Shown: positions 54,956 to 63,563 of the stretch, piece after piece | Layout: every line of letters begins with the position of its first letter | How positions within the stretch are numbered: position 1 is the first letter of the stretch | Origin: Woeseiaceae bacterium | GTDB lineage: Bacteria; Pseudomonadota; Gammaproteobacteria; Steroidobacterales; Woeseiaceae | Direction: 5' to 3' | DNA length: 64,000 bases | NCBI GenBank assembly: GCA_021773055.1 | Contig: JAJFKV010000017.1 | Span: 62,001-126,000 of the forward strand | Made by a program: the position numbers and the translations under genes | Notes under the pieces: generated by a model | The model's input: only the letters and a program-made list of their open reading frames with translations | What the model was told of the DNA's origin: nothing | Databases searched by the model: none

Positions 54956-56042
54956 TACGAGTATCCAGGTAAGCCTTTTCTGAAATGCGTGAGTTTGCCT
55001 CGGCTTTCTCAAGATACTCGTAAAACGCTTTGCCAATTTTATTGGCCGCTGGATCCGCTGCCATCATTTCGGCGACGACTTCTGCCGTTATCGATTTAAG
55101 ATGTTGCAGAACTTCTGCCGGTAACGCTCGTAGCTCGACATTTGGATCTGCAATTAGTTGCTGCAGCGAATTCGCATTGCCGTTGGTGTATTCGGCCGCC
55201 ATGTCGACCGTTATCGACTGGCAGGTTATTTCAACCAGCGCCTGCAGGTCCGCAGGCAGCGAGTCCCAGGCCTTCCTGTTTATCATGCATTCGAGGCCCG
55301 GGCCCGGCTCCTGCCATCCCGGGTGGTAGTAGTACTTCGCGGCCTTGTGGAGCCCCAGGGAAACATCGTTATAGGGACCCACCCACTCGGTGGCGTCAAT
55401 CGCTCCCGTTTGCAGCGACGTGAAAATCTCCGCTGCGGGCAGCGTAACCGGTGTCCCCCCGGCGCGACGCAATACATCACCGCCCAGACCGGGAATTCGC
55501 ATCTTCAGACCCTTAAGGTCTTCGATATTGTTTATTTCCTTGTTGAACCAGCCGCCCATTTGCACGCCGGTATTACCACACAGGAACGGCACCACGTTAA
55601 AGGGCTCATACAGCTCTCGCCACAGTTCGAGCCCGCCGCCGTAGTGAATCCAGGCGTTCAGCTCCATGTAGTTCAAGCCGAAGGGGATAGCTGTGAAGAA
55701 CTGGGCCGCATCAATTTTGCCCTTTTGGTAATACGACGCGTCATGGCCCATTTCCACGACACCACGACTGACGGCATCGAACACCTCAAGAGCCGGCACC
55801 AGTTCACCGCCGCCGTAGACCTTGACCTTCAGCCGACCACCTGATGCCCGATCAAGTCGCTCAGCCAGGTTCTCGACCGCCATACCCAGGCCCGGAAACC
55901 GTGGCGGCCAGGAGGTCACACACGACCATTCAAAAGACTCGACCAATGCGCCGCTGTCTTCGCTACATTCAGCTTCCGGTTTAGCGCACCCCGCCAACCC
56001 CGCAGCGGCCGCAATGCCGCCGACGAATTCTCTTCTTTTCAT
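54948..56042 (-). CDS. dctP: TRAP transporter substrate-binding protein (TakP-like)
   Basis: A 364-residue binding protein with a twin-arginine signal (R3-R4-E-F-V) and a lipobox (LAGC, Cys19). Segments WPPRFPGLG, LKMRIPGLGGDVLRRAGG and GAIDATEWVGPYNDVSLG resemble TakP of the 2-oxo acid TRAP group; the Arg of KMRIPG is the family's carboxylate ligand. I start at the ATG at 56042; a longer open frame (to 56162) lacks family likeness. Transport partner of the membrane subunits at 46880-48740, though separated by 6 kb. Confidence 0.9.
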   Translation of the reverse strand: MKRREFVGGIAAAAGLAGCAKPEAECSEDSGALVESFEWSCVTSWPPRFPGLGMAVENLAERLDRASGGRLKVKVYGGGELVPALEVFDAVSRGVVEMGHDASYYQKGKIDAAQFFTAIPFGLNYMELNAWIHYGGGLELWRELYEPFNVVPFLCGNTGVQMGGWFNKEINNIEDLKGLKMRIPGLGGDVLRRAGGTPVTLPAAEIFTSLQTGAIDATEWVGPYNDVSLGLHKAAKYYYHPGWQEPGPGLECMINRKAWDSLPADLQALVEITCQSITVDMAAEYTNGNANSLQQLIADPNVELRALPAEVLQHLKSITAEVVAEMMAADPAANKIGKAFYEYLEKAEANSRISEKAYLDTRIG

Positions 56043-56307
56043 TATTAATTCCGCCCCTGGATTGACCGCCAGTCTAGCGTAAATCGGGCCCCGACACGGG
56101 GCCGGGGCCCTCCTTCCATGGTCCGGCCGACAGGGTTTAACCCCGCGCGCCCTCCGTGGCATGCAAAAGGGGGCGCTGTTCGAGTTCGCCCGCCCACCGG
56201 CCGGTACAGTCAGTCTCGCAGATGCCCCATTGGGGGTGGCTATTCGTTTGTGCTTGATGCATTAATAAAGACTGTAAATTTTCTGACTTCCGGGCGCTGA
56301 AACAAAA
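56043..56307. promoter_or_regulatory. Divergent dctP / dtd intergenic region
   Basis: A 265-bp gap holding both promoters. A hairpin GGCCCCG-ACA-CGGGGCC lies at 56087-56103, 45 nt upstream of the dctP start, where it could fold in the dctP mRNA leader. No convincing promoter hexamers were picked out, and I see no gene. Confidence 0.45.
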
Positions 56308-56745
56308 ATGATCGGACTTCTGCAACGCGTCAACCGGGCCAGCGTCAGTGTGGACAAGCGGATTATTGGCGAAATCGATCGCGGTCTTCTCGTGCTGGTT
56401 GCCGTCCACCGCGATGACGCGGAGCACGACGTCGCTCGCCTCGCAGAGAGGATTCTGGGCTATCGTGTGTTTCCCGATGTTGAAGGCCGTATGAATCTAA
56501 GCGTCCAGGACGTTTCGGGTGGTTTGCTTCTGGTGCCGCAGTTCACACTAACGGCGGACACGCGAAAGGGCACGCGGGCAAGCTTCACCAAGGGCGCCGC
56601 CCCGGAGGTCGCCAGTGCCTATTTCGACAAGCTGGTCACGATCTGCGGCGAAGCACTGGAAACAGTGGAAACCGGCCAGTTCGGCGCCGATATGCAGGTT
56701 TCATTGACGAACGATGGCCCGGTGACCTTCTGGCTTGAAAGCTAG
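56308..56745 (+). CDS. dtd: D-aminoacyl-tRNA deacylase
   Basis: A 145-residue homodimeric enzyme that clears D-amino acids wrongly attached to tRNA, and also glycine from tRNA-Ala. Normal length. The N-terminal IGLLQRVNRASV and the C-terminal GPVT motif (GPVTFWLES), together with the QFTL segment, are intact. Located directly upstream of tatABC with a 140-nt gap. Beside it on the opposite strand are genes for amino-acid oxidation. Confidence 0.96.
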   Translation: MIGLLQRVNRASVSVDKRIIGEIDRGLLVLVAVHRDDAEHDVARLAERILGYRVFPDVEGRMNLSVQDVSGGLLLVPQFTLTADTRKGTRASFTKGAAPEVASAYFDKLVTICGEALETVETGQFGADMQVSLTNDGPVTFWLES

Positions 56746-56852
56746 GCAAGTCCTCGGGTCTGGTGTGACGCGAGTACGGTTTTGTTGCGCTGGCAGGGGT
56801 ATCATGAACATAATTCGCGCCCGGCCTCGGCCGGTAGCACTTACCAAACCAA

Positions 56853-56871
56853 AAAGGGGTCTGACCTCTTT
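56853..56871. repeat. GGGGTCTGACC hairpin in the tatA leader
   Basis: AAAGGGG-TCTGA-CCTCTTT differs from the copy before rpoZ by one base, giving a G-T pair. It ends 14 nt before the tatA ATG and runs into the ribosome-binding site (TAGGAGC), so folding could affect initiation. A second GC hairpin (CCGGC-CTCG-GCCGG, 56821-56834) precedes it. Confidence 0.65.
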
Positions 56872-56885
56872 AGGAGCAAATAGCA

Positions 56886-57122
56886 ATGCCGAACATAAGC
56901 CCGGGAAGCCTGCTGCTTATTCTCGTTATCGTATTGGTGATTTTTGGTACCAAGCGCTTGCGCAGTCTGGGAACCGACCTCGGCGGTGCCGTGAAGGGCT
57001 TTCGTTCTGCCATGAGCGAAGCTGAAGCTGACGAGTCATCGGAAAAGATCGAGAAATCCGAAGACGATGCCAGTTTCGATTCAACGCCCATTGAAGAGAA
57101 CGAAGAAAAGAAAGGCGCCTAA
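56886..57122 (+). CDS. tatA: Twin-arginine translocase subunit TatA
   Basis: A 78-residue pore-forming subunit: short periplasmic start, one helix (about 6-20), the [20 protein letters not shown] amphipathic segment with the Phe-Gly pair, and an acidic tail. The TAGGAG site lies 9 nt before the ATG. The Tat system is needed by the iorB-like and dctP products of this window. First gene of tatABC. Confidence 0.95.
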   Translation: MPNISPGSLLLILVIVLVIFGTKRLRSLGTDLGGAVKGFRSAMSEAEADESSEKIEKSEDDASFDSTPIEENEEKKGA

Positions 57123-57136
57123 GGTCTTTTAGCGCC

Positions 57137-57454
57137 ATGTCTGGAATCGGTGGTTCCGAATTTATCCTGCTTTGCCTCATCGGGCTTCTCATACTGGGGC
57201 CCGAGCGGCTGCCGCGTGTCGCTCGCCAAATCGGCGCTTGGGTTGGTAAAGCGCGACAGCTTACTCGCAGCCTGCAACGACAACTTGAAGAGGAGCTCGA
57301 CACCGAAAAGAACTTCGGCATCAATCCTGACGACTTTAACCCCGAGAAACTTCTTTCGCCGCGTGACGACGACACATTTTCGCCCTTGCACGACGAAGAT
57401 GAAGACGAAGATGATGACCTGGTCGAAACAACAAAAACGCCGGCGAAGAAATGA
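57137..57454 (+). CDS. tatB: Twin-arginine translocase subunit TatB
   Basis: A 105-residue subunit that together with TatC recognises Tat signal peptides. N-terminal SGIGGSEFILLCLIGLLILG, with the conserved Glu8 and the GPERLPRVARQIG hinge followed by a long amphipathic helix; the end is very acidic. It is 14 nt after tatA and overlaps tatC by 4 nt. Confidence 0.94.
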   Translation: MSGIGGSEFILLCLIGLLILGPERLPRVARQIGAWVGKARQLTRSLQRQLEEELDTEKNFGINPDDFNPEKLLSPRDDDTFSPLHDEDEDEDDDLVETTKTPAKK

Positions 57455-58200
57455 GTACCTCTGCAGATAACCCGGAAGAAGGGCTGGCGGAAGGTACATT
57501 GATGTCGCATCTCGTTGAGCTGCGAAATCGCCTGTTTGTTATGTTTGGCAGCGTCTTTGTGGTTTTCCTGGCCTTGTTTCCGTTCTCGAAACCGATCTTC
57601 GAGTTTGTTTCCGAGCCGCTGCGCACTGTTCTGCCCGGCGGACAACTCATCGCCACCGGAACAGCGTCGCCTGTTATCGCAACATTGAAACTGTCCTTCT
57701 ATCTTGCCCTTATGCTCGCGATGCCTGTTGTGCTGTATCAGGTTTGGGCGTTTGTCGCGCCGGGACTGTACAAGAAGGAAAAACACTTCGCGTTTCCGTT
57801 GCTCGCATCCAGCATTTTGCTGTTTTATGTCGGGCTCGCATTTGCTTATTTCGTCGTATTTCCGCTCATCTTCAAGTTCGTGGTCGCGTTCACGCCCGAA
57901 AGCGTGAGCTACATGCCCGACATCACGGATTACATCGGCTTTGTCATGATGCTGGTGCTGGTCTTCGGCCTCGCGTTTGAGACACCGGTGGCGACCGTGC
58001 TGCTGGTCTGGACCGGCATCACCTCGGTGGAAAAACTCGGTACAGCTCGCCCATACGTGTTTCTCGGCGCCTTCGTGGTCGGCATGTTACTGACGCCCCC
58101 TGACGTGATCAGCCAGATAATGCTCGCCATCCCGGTTTACCTCTTATATGAGCTCGGGATCATAATGGCGAAACTATTCAAGTCGCGCCCTGTCAAGTAG
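57451..58200 (+). CDS. tatC: Twin-arginine translocase subunit TatC
   Basis: A 249-residue membrane receptor for twin-arginine signals with six helices. Conserved start MSHLVELRNRLF (residues about 15-26), the central FAYFVVFPLIFKF and the TPPDVISQIMLAIPVYLLYELG segment. Start ATG overlaps the tatB stop (ATGA). Normal length. Confidence 0.97.
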   Translation: MSTSADNPEEGLAEGTLMSHLVELRNRLFVMFGSVFVVFLALFPFSKPIFEFVSEPLRTVLPGGQLIATGTASPVIATLKLSFYLALMLAMPVVLYQVWAFVAPGLYKKEKHFAFPLLASSILLFYVGLAFAYFVVFPLIFKFVVAFTPESVSYMPDITDYIGFVMMLVLVFGLAFETPVATVLLVWTGITSVEKLGTARPYVFLGAFVVGMLLTPPDVISQIMLAIPVYLLYELGIIMAKLFKSRPVK

Positions 58201-58288
58201 CTATACATGGCGCAAATAGTGTTTAATGTTCGCCCTTACCCGCACTAAAAAATCGAAACGGCGCCAGACGCCTTCCGGGGGATAAATA

Positions 58289-60103
58289 ATGACCGAAACC
58301 GTTGCCGGATCACCGGACGACCTTTCCAATCAGGCAGAATTTCTGGGCCACCCTGTTGGCCTGTATGTCTGCTTCACGACCGAGCTTTGGGAACGCTTTT
58401 CATTCTACGGAATGAAGTATTTGCTGCTCCTGTATTTGACGAAATATCATCTGTTTTCGGACGGCCAGGGCCTCGATGTTCTCGGCTCGTACGCCGGACT
58501 CGTCTATGCGTTGCCCCTCATTGGCGGCATGATCGCCGATCGCTATCTGGGCATGAGAAAGTCGGTTATGTTCGGCGGCATATTGTTGTCTCTCGGGCAC
58601 ATATTGATGGCCGTTGAAGGTCATCAGGCGATTAACTATGCAGTGGGGACCGTTCTTACAAACGACCTTACCCTGGCAAGTGGCGAATTTTTCGCAGCGG
58701 GTACGACGTTAACGGAAGCGGTCATGTATCGCGACACCGCATCATTGAATGTTTTCTATTTTGCGCTCGCGTTGATCGTGATGGGTGTTGGTTATCTGAA
58801 GCCAAATATTTCAACGATCGTCGGCAAGTTGTACTCGCAGGATGACCCGCGTCGCGATGGTGGTTTCACCATTTTCTATATGGGCATCAACATCGGCTCG
58901 TTCGTCGCGACATTGCTTTGCGGCTGGTTGGGCGAAACCTTCGGTTGGCGGTACGGTTTCGGTGCTGCTGGTATCGGCATGATCATCGGCCTGATCAGCT
59001 TTACGTACGGCCAGAAATTCCTGATGGGCCATGCAGAACCTTCGGAACCGGAAAAACTTAAGAAGAGCTTTCTCGGACCCATCAATGTCGAGTGGGCTAT
59101 TTATCTGTTAAGCCTGCCGTTCCTCGGTGTCTTCTGGCTGCTGGTACAACACGAGCCCGTCGTATTGCTGACACAGAACGTCTTCCTGATTATCGCTATC
59201 GTGGGTCTTATTCTGTACTCAATGGTGCACAGCAAAAAGGACAGCAACAATACAGTCGCCTACATGATCGCCGGCCTGGCTGTCGTTTCGGGGCTGTACG
59301 CGATCGGCGTGAACCTGCACTTCATCCCGGGCAGCGAAGCGCTCGCCGAGAATGTTCTCTACGGTTCGATCGCCCTGATCATAGGGTTTGTTGTGTACGG
59401 CTTCATGACGCATAACTCTCCCGAGTTTGGGCGAACGGTCGTGCTGATGATTCTGATTCTCTCGACCGTGGTTTTCTGGGCACTGTTTGAACAATCGGCC
59501 GGCTCCATGACCTTGTTTGCGGATCGTGTTGTCGATCGAACTGTTGGTGGCACAACCTTTACCGCCGCGCAGTTCGGCTCGCTCAACGCCGGTTTCATCA
59601 TGCTGCTCGCGATTCCGTTTGCGGCGCTTTGGACCTGGCTGGCGAAAGTCAATTTCGAACCAAACACACCGGTTAAGTTCGGCCTTGGTATTTTACAGGC
59701 GGGTCTCGGTTTCGGGGCGCTGGTATTTGGTGCTCAGTTCCCGGATCAGTCTGGGCAGATTGGGATGATCTGGCTGATCCTTGCCTACCTGCTGCACACG
59801 ACCGGAGAGCTTTGTCTGTCGCCTGTCGGGCTGTCTGCTGTAACCAAACTGTCTATCGGCAATGTTGTCGGCGTCAGCATGGGCACCTGGTTCCTCGCCA
59901 CCGCCTTGTCGGAGACGGTCGCGACGCGCATCGGCAAGATGGCGGCGATCGACGTGTCAGACGGTGAGTCGATGGATATCGCGACAGCGGTTGCCACGTA
60001 CACCGAGCTGTTCTCATTCCTGATGTGGTTCGGAATTATTGCTGGCGTGTTCATGATACTGATCTCGCCAATACTCAAGCGCTGGATGCATGGCATTCAC
60101 TAG
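58289..60103 (+). CDS. POT-family proton-coupled peptide transporter
   Basis: A 604-residue member of the PTR2/POT family, importing di- and tripeptides with protons. The ExxERF-type motif ELWERFSFYGMK on the first helix and GYLKPNISTIVGKLY with GGFTIFYMGINIGSF (PTR2 signature) are present; about 14 hydrophobic segments. Longer than the ca. 500-residue E. coli members through extra helices in the middle. Upstream of an ACE-like peptidase, so the two may act in peptide use. Confidence 0.92.
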   Translation: MTETVAGSPDDLSNQAEFLGHPVGLYVCFTTELWERFSFYGMKYLLLLYLTKYHLFSDGQGLDVLGSYAGLVYALPLIGGMIADRYLGMRKSVMFGGILLSLGHILMAVEGHQAINYAVGTVLTNDLTLASGEFFAAGTTLTEAVMYRDTASLNVFYFALALIVMGVGYLKPNISTIVGKLYSQDDPRRDGGFTIFYMGINIGSFVATLLCGWLGETFGWRYGFGAAGIGMIIGLISFTYGQKFLMGHAEPSEPEKLKKSFLGPINVEWAIYLLSLPFLGVFWLLVQHEPVVLLTQNVFLIIAIVGLILYSMVHSKKDSNNTVAYMIAGLAVVSGLYAIGVNLHFIPGSEALAENVLYGSIALIIGFVVYGFMTHNSPEFGRTVVLMILILSTVVFWALFEQSAGSMTLFADRVVDRTVGGTTFTAAQFGSLNAGFIMLLAIPFAALWTWLAKVNFEPNTPVKFGLGILQAGLGFGALVFGAQFPDQSGQIGMIWLILAYLLHTTGELCLSPVGLSAVTKLSIGNVVGVSMGTWFLATALSETVATRIGKMAAIDVSDGESMDIATAVATYTELFSFLMWFGIIAGVFMILISPILKRWMHGIH

Positions 60104-60133
60104 ACTCTGGAAACAGACGCACTGGAAATAGTT

Positions 60134-61954
60134 ATGAAAAAACTCGCTGGAATTTTCGCGGGCGCTTTGCTCGTGGTCGCAATGGGCGCCTGCTCACAAC
60201 AGGCATCTGAAGAAAGCGCTGTTAGCGTTCCCACCGAAACCGCTGAAGAGTTTATCGCGCGAGCGAATGCCGAACTCGAAGAGCTCAGTAGAGAAATCGG
60301 TGCAGCGGAGTGGGTGCGTTCAACGTACATCACCCAGGACACGGCAATAGTCGCCGCTGCCGCCAGCGAAAAGTATGCGAAATGGCACAGCGGTATGGTG
60401 CAGCAGGCACTGGCTTACGACGGTCAGGCGCTCAGCGCCGAAACAGCGCGCGCAATAAATCTTCTTAAGCTCGGCACATCCCTGCCAACACCGAACGATC
60501 CGGCGAAGCGCAAAGAACTGACGTTAATAGCGACTGAACTTGAGGGGCTGTACGGTGCGGGCCAATACTGCAGGGGCGACGACGACTGCATCTCCGGCTC
60601 TGAGCTTGAAGGCCTCATGCAAAGCACGCGCGACTACGGTCTGCTCGAAGAGTACTGGACCGGCTGGCGCACAATCGCACCGCCCATGCGCGACAAGTAT
60701 CAGCGCTACGTCGAGCTAGTGAACGAAGGCGCAGGCGAGCTTGGTTATAGCGATCTCGGTGAAAAGTGGCGCGCTGGCTTCGACATGGACCCAGCCGAGT
60801 TTCAGGGTGAGGCAGAACGCCTCTGGGACCAGGTTAAGCCGCTTTATAATGAGCTGCATTGCGCCGTGCGCGCGAAACTCGGCGAGCATTACGGCGAGGA
60901 CAAGGTCCCGGCAGACGGCCCTATACCGGCACATCTTCTGGGCAATATGTGGGCGCAGGAGTGGGGCTTCATTTACGACATTATGGAACCGTACCCTGGC
61001 GTCTCGGACCTCGATGTTGATAGCGCGCTGAAGACCAAAAACTATTCTCCGCAGGGAATGGTTCGCTCCGCCGAAAGTTTTTATGTTTCGCTTGGCATGG
61101 ATCGACTCCCGGATACTTTCTGGGAGCGCTCGCAGTTTTCCAAACCCCAGGACCGCGAGGTCGTTTGCCACGCCAGCGCCTGGGGCCTGGATGGCGGTAA
61201 CGACCTGCGTATAAAAATGTGCATCAAACAGACCTATGACGAGCTGCGCACGATATATCACGAACTCGGCCACAACTATTATCAGGGCGCTTACAAAGAC
61301 CAGCCACCAATATTTCAGGGCGGCGCACACTCCGGGTTCCATGAGGCGATCGGCGATACGATCACTCTGTCCATGACGCCGCAGTACCTGCAGGAAGTGG
61401 GGCTTGTCAGCTCAGCCGAAGAAAGCGAACAGGCGATCATCAACCGGCAAATGCAGATGGCGCTCGACAAGATCGCTTTCCTGCCATTCGGCAAACTGAT
61501 CGACGAGTGGCGCTGGGGTGTCTTCTCGGGTGCAACCAGGCCCGAGGATTACAACAAGGCCTGGTGGGATTTGCGCCTGAAGTACCAGGGTATCGCACCA
61601 CCGACGGAGCGCACTGAGGAGCACTTCGATCCGGGTGCGAAGTACCATATTCCGGCGAACGTCTCTTACACGCGTTACTTCCTCGCCAGAATTTTGCAGT
61701 TTCAATTCCAGCGGTCTTTGTGTGAGACCGCCGGCCACGAAGGCGATCTCGCATCCTGCTCTATTTACGGAAGCCAGGAAGCGGGCGCGAAATTCTTCGC
61801 GATGATGGCCTCCGGCCAGAGTGAACCCTGGCAGGAGTCGCTGGAGAAGCTGACCGGCACACGTGAGATGGATGCGACGGCGATCATCGATTACTTCGCA
61901 CCTCTGATGGGTTATCTGAAGGAACAAAACGCGGGCCGCAACTGCGGCTGGTAA
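60134..61954 (+). CDS. M2-family peptidyl-dipeptidase (ACE-like), lipoprotein
   Basis: A 606-residue zinc peptidase of the angiotensin-converting enzyme family. The zinc motif HELGH (His376, Glu377, His380) and the third ligand Glu404 in HEAIGD have the family spacing; the RYFLARILQFQFQ segment near the C-terminus also fits. A lipobox (MGAC, Cys about 19) places it in the periplasm on the membrane. It releases C-terminal dipeptides that the POT transporter could import. Confidence 0.95.
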   Translation: MKKLAGIFAGALLVVAMGACSQQASEESAVSVPTETAEEFIARANAELEELSREIGAAEWVRSTYITQDTAIVAAAASEKYAKWHSGMVQQALAYDGQALSAETARAINLLKLGTSLPTPNDPAKRKELTLIATELEGLYGAGQYCRGDDDCISGSELEGLMQSTRDYGLLEEYWTGWRTIAPPMRDKYQRYVELVNEGAGELGYSDLGEKWRAGFDMDPAEFQGEAERLWDQVKPLYNELHCAVRAKLGEHYGEDKVPADGPIPAHLLGNMWAQEWGFIYDIMEPYPGVSDLDVDSALKTKNYSPQGMVRSAESFYVSLGMDRLPDTFWERSQFSKPQDREVVCHASAWGLDGGNDLRIKMCIKQTYDELRTIYHELGHNYYQGAYKDQPPIFQGGAHSGFHEAIGDTITLSMTPQYLQEVGLVSSAEESEQAIINRQMQMALDKIAFLPFGKLIDEWRWGVFSGATRPEDYNKAWWDLRLKYQGIAPPTERTEEHFDPGAKYHIPANVSYTRYFLARILQFQFQRSLCETAGHEGDLASCSIYGSQEAGAKFFAMMASGQSEPWQESLEKLTGTREMDATAIIDYFAPLMGYLKEQNAGRNCGW

Positions 61955-61981
61955 CTGTTGCGAGCGGCCCACGCCGCTGCT

Positions 61982-62003
61982 GTAGGAACGCGCCCTGCGC
62001 GCG
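61982..62003 (+). repeat. REP-like half-element (GTAG head)
   Basis: GTAGGAACGCGCCCTGCGCG plus CG, matching the left half of the 5003-5040 palindrome with two substitutions. It lies between the M2 peptidase and the AbgT gene, 28 nt after the peptidase stop, and does not supply a stop codon. Confidence 0.7.
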
Positions 62004-62018
62004 ATAAGGGGTAAACGC

Positions 62019-63560
62019 ATGTCAGAACTTAATCAAAGCAACGCACCCGGCGGCTTTCTCGGCACCGTAGAGCGAGTTGGCAACAAGCTGCCCGATCCGG
62101 CCGTCCTGTTCATTGCCTTACTCTTCATTGTCTGGGTTTTGTCCTGGCTGTTGTCCTACGTGTCATTTGACGTTATCGACCCGCGCAACAGCGAGCCGTT
62201 GGTGATCAGGAATCTGATGTCAGGTGCGGCGTTTACCCAATTCCTGTCCGTCATGGTTACGAACTTCTCTCACTTCCACCCGGTCGGCGTTGTACTGGTC
62301 GCGATGCTCGGTATCGGCGTTGCGGAGCATACTGGCTTCATCAACTCTGCACTGAGAGCGCTTCTCAACGTAACGCCGGATAAATTGTTAACGCCAATGG
62401 TTGTTGCTGTCGGCATCGTAAGTCACACCGCGGCAGACGCTGGCTATGTCCTGGTTATCCCGCTTGGCGGCGTTATTTTTTATGCGGCGGGACGTCATCC
62501 GTTAGCGGGAATCGCTGCCGCGTTTGCCGGTGTGTCCGGCGGCTTTTCCGCGAGCTTCGTCCCGTCTTCGATTGATCCACTTCTACAGGGCCTCACGCAG
62601 GCAGGCGCGCAGATTCTTGACCCCGAAATCACGCTGAACCCCCTGAACAACTATTTCTTCACGACCGCGTCGTCGCTGCTGATTATCAGCCTTGGCTGGT
62701 TCATCACAGACCGCATCGTTGAGCCGCGCCTGCAAAGTGAAACCATTGACGGCGACGAAGAAGACTTGCCCGAGATGCACGACCTTCAGGATAAAGAGCG
62801 TAAAGGCCTGCGCTGGGCGACAATCTCGATGCTGCTCGGGATCGTTCTGTTGGTCGCCACCTCGCTACCTGCCGGATCACCCTGGCGTGACGCGACTGGC
62901 GATATCTCCAGTTTCCAGGCACCACTGATGCGGTCTATCGTCTCGCTGATTTTCCTGTTCTTCTTGTTGCCGGGTGTGGTCTACGGAGTCGTCGCTGGCA
63001 CCATCTCGAGCTCCAAAGACATCATCGTTGGTATGACCAAATCGATGCACAGTATGTCCTATTACCTGGTCATCATGTTTTTCATCGCGCAATTCGTTTA
63101 TGCGTTTGGCCAGTCGAACCTCGGCGTACTCCTTGCTCTACAGGGCGCGGCGTTCCTGACGGCGATGGCTTTGCCCGCTGCGGTAACCATCGTTGGAATC
63201 GTCATACTCACCGCATTCGTCAATATTTTCGTTGGATCAGCGTCGGGTAAATGGGGGCTGCTCGCGCCCATCTTTGTCCCGATGCTCATGTCGCTTGGCA
63301 TCTCACCCGACCTCACGCAGGCGGCGTATCGTGTGGGCGATTCCAGCACCAACATCATCACGCCCCTGATGCCCTACTTCCCGTTGGTCGTGGTCTATTG
63401 CCAGCGCTATGTGAAAAACACGGGTATCGGCACGCTGACTGCGATGATGCTGCCGTACTCGATGTCCTTCCTGGTGCTGTGGACAATCTTCTTACTAATT
63501 TATTTCGCGATTGGAATTCCGCTCGGCATACAGTCGAACTACGCCTATCCACCGGGCTAA
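62019..63560 (+). CDS. AbgT-family transporter
   Basis: A 513-residue inner-membrane transporter of the AbgT type, known for p-aminobenzoyl-glutamate import and, in some members, sulfonamide efflux. Signatures: VERVGNKLPDPAVLF at the N-terminus, NFSHFHPVGVVLVAMLGIGVAE, SHTAADAGYVLVIPLGG and the C-terminal GDSSTNIITPLMPYFPLVV. About 11-13 hydrophobic segments. No abgAB hydrolase genes are adjacent. Its start is 15 nt past a REP-like element. Confidence 0.93.
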   Translation: MSELNQSNAPGGFLGTVERVGNKLPDPAVLFIALLFIVWVLSWLLSYVSFDVIDPRNSEPLVIRNLMSGAAFTQFLSVMVTNFSHFHPVGVVLVAMLGIGVAEHTGFINSALRALLNVTPDKLLTPMVVAVGIVSHTAADAGYVLVIPLGGVIFYAAGRHPLAGIAAAFAGVSGGFSASFVPSSIDPLLQGLTQAGAQILDPEITLNPLNNYFFTTASSLLIISLGWFITDRIVEPRLQSETIDGDEEDLPEMHDLQDKERKGLRWATISMLLGIVLLVATSLPAGSPWRDATGDISSFQAPLMRSIVSLIFLFFLLPGVVYGVVAGTISSSKDIIVGMTKSMHSMSYYLVIMFFIAQFVYAFGQSNLGVLLALQGAAFLTAMALPAAVTIVGIVILTAFVNIFVGSASGKWGLLAPIFVPMLMSLGISPDLTQAAYRVGDSSTNIITPLMPYFPLVVVYCQRYVKNTGIGTLTAMMLPYSMSFLVLWTIFLLIYFAIGIPLGIQSNYAYPPG

Positions 63561-63563
63561 TTC

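Noticed and set aside
56043-56162. N-terminal extension of DctP to 56162
   Set aside because: Rich in Arg and Pro with no signal-like character. The Tat signal and lipobox begin at the ATG at 56042.
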